The notes: generated by a model not told the origin, from the letters alone. A stretch of DNA of 35,663 bases from Gallionella sp. (GCA_017880865.1 JADGRL010000029.1:1-35663); one strand, 5' to 3'; positions 6,614 to 14,129 are shown, counted from the stretch's first letter. Numbers and translations: made by a program.

Positions 6614-7873
6614 TCACTGAGCAGGCTTTGCCTTCCCAGCTTCCATCAACGCGCTAGATGCAACCTCCATGGCATCTTTGATCGGGTCTGTAGCCAGTCT
6701 GGCATATATTCGAGTGCTTGCAGAATCCTTGTGTCCCAAGGCCCCTCCAACAATCGCTATGGATGCCCCCGTATTGACCATCCAGCTGCCGAGCGAGCGC
6801 CTCAGATCGTGCGGACGTATGTCCTGAAGTTCTGCGTGTGCAATAACCCGCTTCCAGGCTGACTTTGGGCTTGTCATGTGGCCTGTCACTCCTACGCCTG
6901 GGAACACAAAAACAGAATCTGTTGCCCCCAGCCTTCGGGTGAGAATCTCAACCGCTGCTCCCGTAACCGGAATAATCATCGGTTGCTTATTCTTTGAAAT
7001 CTCGCCTGGAACGCGCCAATGCCCAAGGTTGAAGTCAATATCATCCCAGCGCATCGACAAAACATTCCCCTTGCGGGCACCTGTAAGGAGCGACAATAGA
7101 AAGTAATCGCGATTCTGTTCAGTCTCGCCGCCAAGTGCTTCAAAGAATCGAGGGATTTCATCTCCACGAAGGAAACGGTCGCGCTCAACCTCCTTGAAAT
7201 GCTCGATCCCCTCGGCGGGATTGGGCAGGTCGATGAGTTTCAGCTTCTTGCAGCGATTGAAGACTGCTCTCAGAAGTTCAACAACACGATTAGCTATGGT
7301 CTTGCCGGTCTTGGTGCCGAGCTGGTGATGCAGCTTGGATACCTCCTTATGCGTTATTGCCGAAATCTGCCGCTTGCTCCAATCGACTGCACCATCAGGT
7401 TTGACTCGTTCACGGCCATGTTTCTTTTTGGCGGCATCGAGCTTTCCGAGATAGACAGCAAAGTTCTCGCGCATTGCAGTCACAGTTTTTAATCCGTGAG
7501 GAACGGCATATCGTTCCATATAGAGATCAAAAAGATCGTCAAGGGTCATCTCGGCGCGTTTCTCGCGCTTGGCATCGGCAGGATTCTTCCCCGTTGCGAT
7601 CTGACCATTCAATTCCGCAGCCTTATTTCTGGCCTGCTCAATGGTCATCTCTGGGTAACGTCCCAGCTTGACTCGTTCAGGAACGCCGTTGATACGTTTA
7701 TAAAGGACAAATGTTCTAATGCCGGTCGAGCCGACCCCGATGGCGAGCCCTGGCGTTTTATGGTCACGGTGGTACTCCCAGCCCTTTGCTGGGAGAGGTA
7801 TCGCGTCGATAGCCGACTTGGTGAAATTAATCGATGACATGTTTGAGCGCGCCCCCAGTATGTTCTGTTTCAT
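6614..7873 (-). CDS. P4-type tyrosine integrase
   Basis: A 419-aa site-specific recombinase from the first ATG; Met12, at 7840, is an alternative start. The N-terminal DUF4102 arm-binding domain (about residues 15-105) has GWEYHRDHKTPGLAIGVGS and LGRYPEMTIEQARNKA. A SAM-like core-binding region follows (about 110-215). The catalytic domain has Arg267 (TGARKGN), a lysine near 295, HDLR at 355-358, His381 (LGHKD) and the nucleophile Tyr390 (RIYARL). All key residues are present, so it is likely active. It lies 150 bp from a tRNA-Arg 3' fragment, its probable attachment site. Such integrases drive genomic islands that insert at tRNA 3' ends. Confidence 0.95.
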   Translation of the reverse strand: MKQNILGARSNMSSINFTKSAIDAIPLPAKGWEYHRDHKTPGLAIGVGSTGIRTFVLYKRINGVPERVKLGRYPEMTIEQARNKAAELNGQIATGKNPADAKREKRAEMTLDDLFDLYMERYAVPHGLKTVTAMRENFAVYLGKLDAAKKKHGRERVKPDGAVDWSKRQISAITHKEVSKLHHQLGTKTGKTIANRVVELLRAVFNRCKKLKLIDLPNPAEGIEHFKEVERDRFLRGDEIPRFFEALGGETEQNRDYFLLSLLTGARKGNVLSMRWDDIDFNLGHWRVPGEISKNKQPMIIPVTGAAVEILTRRLGATDSVFVFPGVGVTGHMTSPKSAWKRVIAHAELQDIRPHDLRRSLGSWMVNTGASIAIVGGALGHKDSASTRIYARLATDPIKDAMEVASSALMEAGKAKPAQ

Positions 7874-7901
7874 TGCTACGCCATTGCTACACCATTGCTA
7901 C
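7871..7901. repeat. Three direct repeats CATTGCTAC with 11-bp period
   Basis: CATTGCTAC occurs at 7871-7879, 7882-7890 and 7893-7901, one DNA turn apart, between the integrase start and the tRNA-Arg fragment. The first copy overlaps the upstream-most integrase ATG. The position and helical spacing suit arm-type integrase or excisionase binding sites, or autoregulation. Confidence 0.6.
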
Positions 7902-8021
7902 GGTGACGGTGTATATTGATCAATCTGGGTAAATTATAGTGCAATTGCAACCTATTGAATTGTTTATTTAATATAACTATATGCATCTAGGTCTATGTTG
8001 GTAAAACACCCCTCCCTCTGA

Positions 8022-8066
8022 CTACGAACCAAGGGGTAGGGCGTTCGAATCGCTCCGGGCGCACCA
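8022..8066 (+). other. Attachment-site end: 3' fragment of tRNA-Arg(ACG)
   Basis: The 45 bp run from inside the anticodon loop (CTACGAA, anticodon ACG) through a variable region and a T arm with GTTCGAATC, to the acceptor 3' strand CGGGCGC and ACCA. The 5' half of a tRNA is absent; the bases to the left do not form the D arm or the complementary GCGCCCG strand. This is the duplicated tRNA 3' end left by a tRNA-targeting integrase, and the integrase gene lies next to it. By the logic of such insertions the element lies to the left, and an intact tRNA-Arg should mark its other end. No such gene is visible in the window. Confidence 0.8.
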
Positions 8067-8075
8067 ATAAAGTCA

Positions 8076-8110
8076 ATGGGTTAGGTCAGAAATGATCTAA
8101 CCCATTTTTC
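8076..8110 (+). terminator. Intrinsic terminator downstream of the tRNA-Arg fragment
   Basis: ATGGGTTAGGTC (8076-8087) pairs with GATCTAACCCAT (8094-8105) around AGAAAT, followed by a T-run. It is nearly the same sequence as the terminator after tRNA-Val at 30675-30708. It is probably the native terminator of the tRNA-Arg gene, kept on the chromosomal side of the junction. Confidence 0.85.
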
Positions 8111-8123
8111 TTTTTATCCTCTC

Positions 8124-8159
8124 AGGGGTAAACCTAGGGGTAAACCTAGGGGTAAACCA
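8124..8159. repeat. 12-bp tandem repeat, three copies
   Basis: AGGGGTAAACCT occurs at 8124-8135 and 8136-8147, with a third copy at 8148-8159 that ends in A. It lies just after the terminator of the tRNA-Arg fragment. It may be an integrase arm site of a neighbouring element or a simple slippage repeat. Confidence 0.65.
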
Positions 8160-8203
8160 GAAATTTGCTAGGCACCCACACCGCTGCATAATTTGCCCCA
8201 ATC

Positions 8204-8602
8204 CTACCAAGCTTCTGGCAACTCATCCCATTCAGTCGTATAGTTAGATGACTTGCTTTCCCTACGCATCGCCCATCGTTTTGTGATTCCAGATGTGGCT
8301 ATAGTCAGTGTCCCTTTCCCCACTTTTCGGTTGATTGTATCCATCACACTCATCATGCCGTCTGACTTGGCCTGTTCGACAGGATCATCGAAGAGCGTTG
8401 CCTGTATCGTTTCTTTCGGTTGCAATGCCATCAACAGCACTCCGCTTTTCTTGTAGCGATAGCCAGTGCGGTAAATCTCTTTCAATCCCTTGATGGTCGC
8501 ATTCACGAGTTTGGTGGTGTCATCGGTAGGCTGGCCTAGCGGCATGACCTTTGAGCTTTGATATTGCGGGTCAGTTTCGTTGAATGGGTTGGTGCGGATA
8601 AA
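8204..8602 (-). pseudogene. umuC: C-terminal remnant of DNA polymerase V subunit UmuC
   Basis: The minus strand encodes about 132 residues starting FIRTNPFNETDPQYQSS, then LGQPTDDTTKLVNATIKGL and YRYKKSGVLLMAL, and ending SSNYTTEWDELPEAW. This is the little-finger region plus the DUF4113 C-terminal tail of Y-family UmuC polymerases. The N-terminal two thirds, with the catalytic palm, is missing. Homology stops sharply at about 8602, where a plus-strand DUF932 fragment begins. The open frame continues to 8737 only by chance. UmuC is used in error-prone lesion bypass; this fragment cannot have that activity. Confidence 0.85.
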
Positions 8603-8758
8603 GGTACGGCATGGGGCTTGGTCAACGGTGTGACGGAGTATGTGGACAATCATCGTCGCGCCCGCAATCAGGACTATCGCCTCGATTCGGCATGGTTCGG
8701 ACAAGGAGCGCAGATCAAGCAGAAGGCATTGGAGCATGCATTGATTCTCACGACGTAA
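8603..8758 (+). pseudogene. C-terminal remnant of a DUF932 phage/plasmid-like protein
   Basis: The plus-strand frame reads GTAWGLVNGVTEYVDNH, then RARNQDYRLDSAWFGQGAQIKQKAL, and ends at TAA 8756-8758. This is the conserved C-terminus of DUF932 proteins (phage/plasmid-like protein family). The upstream five sixths of the gene is absent, replaced at about 8603 by the umuC fragment on the other strand. DUF932 genes commonly sit beside YqaJ-type recombinase genes in plasmids and integrative elements, and a YqaJ fragment does follow here. Confidence 0.75.
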
Positions 8759-8786
8759 ACCTTATCCACAAAATCTGTGGACAACT

Positions 8787-8936
8787 ATGTGGGTATCCAA
8801 TGATAACTATAGCCACTGTCTGATATGGAGGTTGTTTGTTCAATTCGAAGGCAAAACAATAAGAGCTGTTGGCGGCATTGATGGGCTCAATAAACATGAT
8901 AAAGCCGTAACCCTGGTCTATGACCGCAACAGATAA
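8787..8936 (+). CDS. Small hypothetical protein between DUF932 and YqaJ remnants
   Basis: A 49-codon frame from ATG 8787 to TAA 8934-8936. The second half reads VQFEGKTIRAVGGIDGLNKHDKAVTLVYDRNR, a plausible small beta-rich protein. The N-terminal 18 residues are less convincing and no good ribosome site precedes the ATG, so the original start may be lost. It lies in the position where DUF932/YqaJ modules often carry a small protein. The function is unknown. Confidence 0.45.
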   Translation: MWVSNDNYSHCLIWRLFVQFEGKTIRAVGGIDGLNKHDKAVTLVYDRNR

Positions 8937-8970
8937 CGCCTCGGGCATTGTGCTCGGGGCGTTGTCGTTT
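8935..8970 (+). terminator. Hairpin ahead of the YqaJ remnant
   Basis: AACGCCTCGGGCA (8935-8947) pairs with TGCTCGGGGCGTT (8951-8963) with two wobble-type mismatches and a 3-nt loop, followed by GTCGTTT. It overlaps the stop codon of the small ORF. It is an intrinsic-terminator candidate or a translational-control hairpin. Confidence 0.5.
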
Positions 8971-8987
8971 CTATCGAGAGAATTCAA

Positions 8988-9185
8988 ATGAAGCGAAGTA
9001 ACGCAGTGCGACTGGTTTCGACCAAGAACCTGAGCCGGGCAGAATGGCTGAGTGTCCGTGGTGGTGGCATAGGCAGCAGCGATGCCGCCGTTGCCGTTGG
9101 CATATCACCCTACAAAAGTCCTCTGGAACTCTGGCTGGAGAAAACCGGACGGCAGGCAGCACCGAAACTGGCGGATATCCGATAA
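8988..9185 (+). pseudogene. N-terminal remnant of a YqaJ-type viral recombinase/exonuclease
   Basis: A 65-codon frame starting MKRSNAVRLVSTKNLSRAEWL, then GGGIGSSDAAVAVGISPYKSPLELWLEKTGRQA, and stopping at 9183-9185. The motif SRAEWLxxR...GGSDAA...SPYKSPLxLWxEKTGR is the N-terminus of YqaJ/lambda-exonuclease-like proteins used in phage and ICE recombination. Full proteins are about 200-350 aa and their catalytic D-ExK residues come later, so this is truncated. The sequence after the stop shows no continuation in any frame, which points to a deletion. Confidence 0.8.
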
Positions 9186-9230
9186 CGTCAAGGCTGAACG
9201 CGCTGTTGTGTAGAGGTGTCGTGTAAGGGT

Positions 9231-9358
9231 CTCGGGGCGGAGCCCTGAGTCGACTGCGAAGGGCGCGCAGCGACCTAGCGGGCGAAACCCTGGATTTCGG
9301 CGAGAGCCGTACATCCAGCATCCTGCCCATTACCATCAGGCTGCCCATTACCATCAGG
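9231..9358. repeat. Non-coding stretch with hairpins and an 18-bp tandem repeat
   Basis: CTCGGGGCGGAGCCCTGAG (9231-9249) forms a tight hairpin, and CGGC-GAGA-GCCG (9298-9309) forms a second. Then CTGCCCATTACCATCAGG occurs twice in exact tandem (9323-9340 and 9341-9358). No coding frame is convincing. It could be the end of a deleted element or a structured RNA. Confidence 0.5.
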
Positions 9359-9433
9359 CTGAATATGCCAATTCGGGAAGGCCAATAAATATCTCAATTG
9401 TTGTCGTTCGTTTGCAATGCGCAGCTTGAAAAA

Positions 9434-9676
9434 TCAAGATGCCTTCGATTTTCGGCCCGGTGCTGCGGGCGGAATGAACCCAGACAACCGGCATCTTATG
9501 CCTTCTATTTTCTTGCCCTTTTCAAACTTGGTTGAAAGGCACGTAATGACCTCGCCTTTAGTCGCAAGCTCTGCCAAGTGGAGGCGTGTTTTTGAAAGTG
9601 AGAGACCTGCAGCTTCAGCGATCTCGGCATCAAAACGCTCACCATGTTTTTTTAAGTATTGCAGGATTTGATTCAT
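9434..9676 (-). CDS. Small winged-helix regulator
   Basis: An 80-aa protein: MNQILQYLKKHGERFDAEIAEAAGLSLSKTRLHLAELATKGEVITC. This is a clear winged helix-turn-helix, with helix 1, a recognition helix in SLSKTRLHLAEL and a wing after KGEV. A basic C-terminal tail follows (PPAAPGRKSKAS). The start ATG at 9674-9676 has a weak ribosome site. Similar small regulators occur on plasmids and integrative elements. It is unlinked to its neighbours by operon spacing and its target is unknown. Confidence 0.65.
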   Translation of the reverse strand: MNQILQYLKKHGERFDAEIAEAAGLSLSKTRLHLAELATKGEVITCLSTKFEKGKKIEGIRCRLSGFIPPAAPGRKSKAS

Positions 9677-10002
9677 TAGATCGACGTTTATTTTGAGTTA
9701 AAAAAACCGGCTTACCACCAGCCTTCATTGTTCTAACAGCTCATTTCAAAAAAGACCAGACAGCAGCCGCAAGCCAGCCTGATGCCATATGAAACTCACT
9801 GTCTTGAGAAAGGACATGGCTGTTATTTTTGACGCTCAATTTTCGAGCCCCTTAGTAAACCACCATTATTCTTAATAATCATAGCAGCGTTTCGACTAAA
9901 AGATTTAGATTTGGTTCCATCTTAACGACAACTCGCTGCTTTAGTTTACTTTATTGCGCCACATTGAGCACCATCAACCTTACACACTTGGCAATATCTG
10001 CC
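9677..10002. other. Intergenic stretch, no gene seen
   Basis: A+T-rich DNA with no frame of convincing length or composition on either strand and no strong hairpin. It separates the winged-helix gene from an IS3-type remnant and looks like decayed insertion DNA. Confidence 0.4.
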
Positions 10003-10188
10003 CTAGCCAATGCTGGATGTAATCCATGCTTTTGCTGATCCCATCCGGTAATGGTTGGATGGCAACGCCCAATTTTCATCTTGCTGCCGCCACGCCAGAC
10101 CTTGCTCTATGACTAATTTGATTGCTTCACGTTTAAATTCTGCGATAAAAATATGACGTGGGATGCGTTTTATGGATTCTCCTAACAA
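10003..10188 (-). pseudogene. IS3-family OrfA transposase remnant
   Basis: The minus strand reads IKRIPRHIFIAEFKREAIKLVIEQGLAWRQ, the start of an IS3/IS911-type OrfA (FKREAVKLV signature, DNA-binding helix-turn-helix). After that the frame is lost: the expected ISQPTIxRW continuation is only traceable in another frame as HPTITGWD, so there is at least one frameshift. OrfB is absent. It is a dead fragment of an insertion sequence. Confidence 0.65.
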
Positions 10189-10211
10189 GTTGATAAAATG
10201 CCATCAACTTG
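10186..10211. repeat. 9-bp perfect inverted repeat at the IS remnant
   Basis: CAAGTTGAT (10186-10194) and ATCAACTTG (10203-10211) are perfect inverted copies separated by 8 nt, just upstream of the OrfA remnant start. It may be a transposon terminal structure or a terminator. A further GCCC...GGGC pair lies at 10210-10230. Confidence 0.5.
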
Positions 10212-10338
10212 CCCGTCCATAAAAGTGGGCCTCACCTGTACAGTATGCTCTTGCACAATATGAAACTCGCCAAAATAGTTGTTAAACGTTAACGGTCGGG
10301 TTGGCTCTTGAACCCGCCTTGTGTAATATCTGCCAGAC

Positions 10339-11343
10339 ATGTCCAACTCCGCGCAAATATCTGTCCGGCCTTTCAGCCTTACGTCGAGTCTGCTGCTGGG
10401 GCTGGCCCTGATTTTTCCCTTGACGTTGTTTGGTGCCGAACCCGTTGCCGCGCCGGATCAGCAACCCGACATCCTTGATTCTATCGATGCGCCACGCGAT
10501 TATTTGTCCGGGAAGATAGTCAGTTTCGCCAGCGATATCGATCGTTTTTTTGGCGACGAGCGTAATTATCAGGAGAGCAACCAAAGTGTCGTTCAGATGG
10601 ATATTTCCAGAATGACGGGATATGGCGGCGATCAAAAATACACGCTGTCAGGACGGGCCAATGTTAATTTGCCCTCGACTGAAAAGCGTTTGCATCTGCT
10701 GCTGGAGACCAACCCCGATAAAAATATAACGGGTGATACCACACAAGGCCAGCCCGTGCTCCTTAATCAGGTCAATGCACCCGAGAGTTTTGCCGCAGCG
10801 CTGCGTTATGTGAAGGAGAAAACGGATGAGTTACCATTTCATTTAAGTGCCGATGCCGGCGTTAAATTTCAAGGCATACATTTAAATCCTTTCGTGCGCT
10901 CCAGAGGCAGCTATTCGGTGCCGCTGGATCAATGGCGATTGAAAGCTGCGGAGTCGGTGTATTGGTTCAATACCATAGGCGCGGGTGAAACCACCCAGCT
11001 TGACCTGGAACGTGTTATCAGCGAGCCGACTCTGTTTCGCGCCAGCAGTAATGCCACATGGCTCAATGACAAACAGAACTTCGACCTGCGCCAAGATTTA
11101 TCCATTTATCACACCTTGAATGACCGTACCGCTTTGCTGTATCAGGCGAGTGCGATCGGTGTCAGCAATCCGCAATATCAGGTGACGGATTATGTCGTGC
11201 TGATGCTTTATCGTTACCGCCTGCACCGGAGCTGGATATTCTTCGAATTAAGCCCGCAACTGCATTTCCCAAGAATAAATAATTATCGATCCAGTCCCGC
11301 GTTTGGCATGCGTCTGGAGATGCTATTTGATGGGTCAAAATGA
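10339..11343 (+). CDS. Predicted outer-membrane or periplasmic protein of unknown function
   Basis: A 334-aa protein with a signal peptide (hydrophobic stretch SSLLLGLALIFPLTLFG, then AEP, cut near residue 33). After a short linker it is made of alternating strands such as YTLSGRANVNLP, KRLHLLLETNP, FHLSADAGVKFQG and FVRSRGSYSVP, with a C-terminal FGMRLEMLF strand. The alternation suggests a small outer-membrane beta-barrel. No family was recognised. The start ATG lacks a strong ribosome site. It stands alone between IS debris and the LuxR gene. Confidence 0.65.
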   Translation: MSNSAQISVRPFSLTSSLLLGLALIFPLTLFGAEPVAAPDQQPDILDSIDAPRDYLSGKIVSFASDIDRFFGDERNYQESNQSVVQMDISRMTGYGGDQKYTLSGRANVNLPSTEKRLHLLLETNPDKNITGDTTQGQPVLLNQVNAPESFAAALRYVKEKTDELPFHLSADAGVKFQGIHLNPFVRSRGSYSVPLDQWRLKAAESVYWFNTIGAGETTQLDLERVISEPTLFRASSNATWLNDKQNFDLRQDLSIYHTLNDRTALLYQASAIGVSNPQYQVTDYVVLMLYRYRLHRSWIFFELSPQLHFPRINNYRSSPAFGMRLEMLFDGSK

Positions 11344-11458
11344 CTTCGGATAAATTTCACGAAGCGCGAAAGATCAATCGAGTTTTATCCCAAGGGCGCA
11401 AGTTATTACGGCAGTACGCTTGCTAGTGGACTCAAAATTGTGAGCCGTGATATTTTGC

Positions 11459-12418
11459 TCAATTGCATAACTTGCCCAATTCAACTGCGAGTTGAGCCTT
11501 GTCGTTGATGCCCAATTTCAAGTAAATTTTGCTGGTATGGGTTTTGACGGTAGCCGGAGAAATATCCAGATGGAGGGCGATGGTTTTGTAATCGTTTCCC
11601 TCGGAAATATGCCGGGCGATTTCCAGTTCGCGTGTACTCAGTTTGTCGGCAGGCACTTTTGTTCGCGCGCGCAACAAGGTCAATTCGTTCATCTTGAACA
11701 TACGGATGGCAATAGATGCTCCGATATAGCTCTGGTCGTGTGCCGATTTTAAAACATCTTCATGTACGAACGGGCCCTTCCATGAGGGCCATTCTTCCCG
11801 GCAAATATCAACGAAAGCGGGCATCGCGACATGCAGCAGCCCGGTATTGTCACAAGCCGCAAGCGTATTAATGCTGCTGTTCGGATAGGCCGAGAACCCA
11901 TTGGGGAGGTTCGTCAGCCAGTTTATTTTTTCAGCTTCGAGCAGGTGCTGGAAAATAATTTCTTTGAGGGCGCGCTCAGTTTCGGTAAATGACAGGTTGA
12001 TATCAGAGCGGTGAAAAACCATCATACTTAACAAGCCAGCGTCCGGATTAGTGCATCCAGTACCCAGGATGTGCTCGATGCGATATTCTTTACAGTAGGT
12101 ATTGTAAGTGTCCGTGTTCTGGTATTCGGAAGCCATATCGACATTGAACGTTCGGTCGCTATGCGCTGCGACATCCCGCGTTAATTTATATTCATGCTGT
12201 ATGTGCAACCAGCTTTCGATGAAATCGCCGGGCAAGTTGTGAAGATGGATGTGGTGAACGACGGGTGTCTCGTTTATCCATCTTCCCTTTCCCCACGCGC
12301 AAGAATCAAATGGGATGAGTGTTTTGACCTCGGATAACGCCCAGTCCTTGAACTCGTCAGCCGGTTTTTCCAGCGCGCCACACCAAAGCTTGAGTAAGAA
12401 ATTGCCGAGTTGCTGCAT
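11459..12418 (-). CDS. LuxR-family transcriptional regulator
   Basis: A 319-aa regulator. The start at 12416-12418 (MQQLGNFLL) was chosen because GAAGGGGG lies just upstream; the frame extends to 12469 without a site. Residues about 1-180 form a sensor region of GAF-like character (IPFDSCAWGKGRW). The C-terminal LuxR helix-turn-helix is clear: LSTRELEIARHISEGNDYKTIALHLDISPATVKTHTSKIYLKLGINDKAQL, at about 255-310. No acyl-homoserine-lactone synthase gene is in the window. It is divergent from the first of two paralogous outer-membrane protein genes (12755), which it may control; that is inferred from position only. Confidence 0.85.
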   Translation of the reverse strand: MQQLGNFLLKLWCGALEKPADEFKDWALSEVKTLIPFDSCAWGKGRWINETPVVHHIHLHNLPGDFIESWLHIQHEYKLTRDVAAHSDRTFNVDMASEYQNTDTYNTYCKEYRIEHILGTGCTNPDAGLLSMMVFHRSDINLSFTETERALKEIIFQHLLEAEKINWLTNLPNGFSAYPNSSINTLAACDNTGLLHVAMPAFVDICREEWPSWKGPFVHEDVLKSAHDQSYIGASIAIRMFKMNELTLLRARTKVPADKLSTRELEIARHISEGNDYKTIALHLDISPATVKTHTSKIYLKLGINDKAQLAVELGKLCN

Positions 12419-12754
12419 GTCGCCCCCTTCTTTGAGTCTTATCGGTATACGGGTGCATCCCATATTCATTTTTTGTCAGTCTGACAGCAATGAGAAAAAT
12501 CGGCAATAAAAAGACTGCAAATTGTTCCGATAGTCAATACAGCAAATGGAGGAGTCCATAAGGTTGATATGGAAAAATGGTTTCACGAGGTAATCTGCGT
12601 CCCATCTCGTTTTGATTGCGTGACCATGAGGAGGCGAAACGGGGTTTTTTAGTGCGTCAGCAGGAAACTGTTCGGGGATGTGCATGCGAATAATCCAAGC
12701 CGGTTAGCCGCAGTTAATGTGTTATATAAAATAATTTTTAAGGGGGGCGTTTGA
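12419..12754. other. Divergent intergenic region between luxR-type and barrel genes
   Basis: 336 bp with no convincing gene. It must carry the promoters for both directions. Near its right end is the A+T-rich TTATATAAAATAATTTTT just before the AAGGGGGG ribosome site of the 12755 gene. No clear inverted-repeat lux-box-type site was found by eye. Confidence 0.5.
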
Positions 12755-13372
12755 ATGAACAAGAATTGGGGCTTCATTAAACAAGGTGGAAAGATTTTGG
12801 CATTGTTTCTGTTTTGCCTTTCCCAATCCGCACAAGCCGATAATTCTGGCGTCTATCTGGGTGCCGGACTTGCCAGCGCTGGCATTTCTTCAAGCTGTGC
12901 TAAGGACAGCTATCTAATTAGTTGTAATAATTCATCAAACGGCTCCAAAGACAACACTCACCTTCGCTTGATCGCTGGTTATGATTTCAGCAAGCATTTC
13001 GGCATAGAAGCAGGTTGGTCAGAATTGGGCACATATAGAGTACTTAACGCCACAGGCTTGACGGTCGGAGAGTTCAATGTATCTGCCGTCACGCTTGCCT
13101 TCAAGGGGGGGAATACCTTCTCGAGCGGTTTTTCCATCTTTGGCAAAATCGGTCTAGCCAGCGTACAAACGAAATACACCACACAACCAAGCTGGACATT
13201 GGCAGGCAGCGCAAATCAGAAATCATCTGGGTTTGTGGGCGGTGTAATAGGCCAGTACAACATCAACGATACCGTTGGCTTCCGGGTATCTATGGAAATG
13301 ATCGATTACATGGATGCTGAGTTTAGTAATGTCGTGGGTGGTGGTGCGCTGATGGTGGTGTTCAAGCTTTGA
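12755..13372 (+). CDS. Outer-membrane beta-barrel protein, paralogue 1
   Basis: A 205-aa protein with a signal peptide ending SQSAQA (about residue 28), then NSGVYLGAGLASAGIS, a first barrel strand. It has further OmpA/OmpW-like strands: LRLIAGYDFSKHFGIEAGWSELG, VSAVTLAFKGGNTFSSGFSIFGKIGLA, and a C-terminal VFKL ending in an aromatic-hydrophobic pattern. Two cysteine pairs (near 48 and 57) sit in the first surface loop. The start has a strong AAGGGGGG site. It is about 65-70% similar by eye to the next gene and forms a tandem duplicate with it. Confidence 0.8.
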   Translation: MNKNWGFIKQGGKILALFLFCLSQSAQADNSGVYLGAGLASAGISSSCAKDSYLISCNNSSNGSKDNTHLRLIAGYDFSKHFGIEAGWSELGTYRVLNATGLTVGEFNVSAVTLAFKGGNTFSSGFSIFGKIGLASVQTKYTTQPSWTLAGSANQKSSGFVGGVIGQYNINDTVGFRVSMEMIDYMDAEFSNVVGGGALMVVFKL

Positions 13373-13476
13373 TCTTTGTTGCTCGAAAATAAAAAGGCGG
13401 AGCACTTCAAATTCACGAGTAGCCCCGCGAATGTTACAAGAATGAATTTTGGAGTTCCATCAATCAGGAGTGAAAT

Positions 13477-14073
13477 ATGAAAAGTTTGTTTTTGATCACC
13501 GCAACATTTCTGCTTTGCCTTTCACAATCTGCACAAGCTGAAAATTCCGGCATCTATCTGGGTGCCGGAGCTGCCAGCGCAAGCATTTCTTCAGGCTGTG
13601 CCAATGACACTTTCACCCGTTGTAATAGTTCCTTAAGCGACTCAAAAAATAAAAGTGCACAATTTCGCTTGATCGGTGGCTATGATTTTGACAAGCATTT
13701 CGGCATTGAAGCGGGTTGGTCAGAGCTGGGCACACACATAGTACAAAACTTCTCGGGATTGACTATCGGAGAGTTCAATGCATCTGCCGTCACGCTTGCC
13801 CTTAAGGGAGGGAATACTTTCTCGAACGGTTTCTCAATCTTTGGCAAACTCGGCCTGGCCCGTGTGCAAACGAAATACACCAATGTCCCCAGTTGGACAT
13901 TGATTGGCAGTACGAATCAGCAATCGACGGGACTTGTATCGGGTTTAATAGGCCAATACAACATTAACGATACCGTTGGCTTCCGGGTATCTATGGAAAT
14001 GATCGAGTACACGGATGCCGAGTTTAGTGGTATCGCAACTGGAGTCGCGATGATGGCGGTGTTCAAGCTCTGA
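13477..14073 (+). CDS. Outer-membrane beta-barrel protein, paralogue 2
   Basis: A 198-aa protein closely related to the product of 12755-13372: the same signal-peptide end (LCLSQSAQAENSG), the same GYDFDKHFGIEAGWSELGTH, GEFNASAVTLALKGGNTF and the final VSMEMIEYTDAEF...VFKL. The DNA is most alike at the 3' ends (the GATACCGTTGGCTTCCGGGT region). Differences concentrate in the first loop and mid loops, as expected for surface-exposed regions. The start has an AGGAG site 6 nt upstream. The gap between the genes is 104 nt, with no clear terminator. Confidence 0.8.
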   Translation: MKSLFLITATFLLCLSQSAQAENSGIYLGAGAASASISSGCANDTFTRCNSSLSDSKNKSAQFRLIGGYDFDKHFGIEAGWSELGTHIVQNFSGLTIGEFNASAVTLALKGGNTFSNGFSIFGKLGLARVQTKYTNVPSWTLIGSTNQQSTGLVSGLIGQYNINDTVGFRVSMEMIEYTDAEFSGIATGVAMMAVFKL

Positions 14074-14129
14074 TAGCGAAGCACGGGGCCTAGAATGGCA
14101 GCAACCCCCGATGCGCAGCGCCGATTTAG

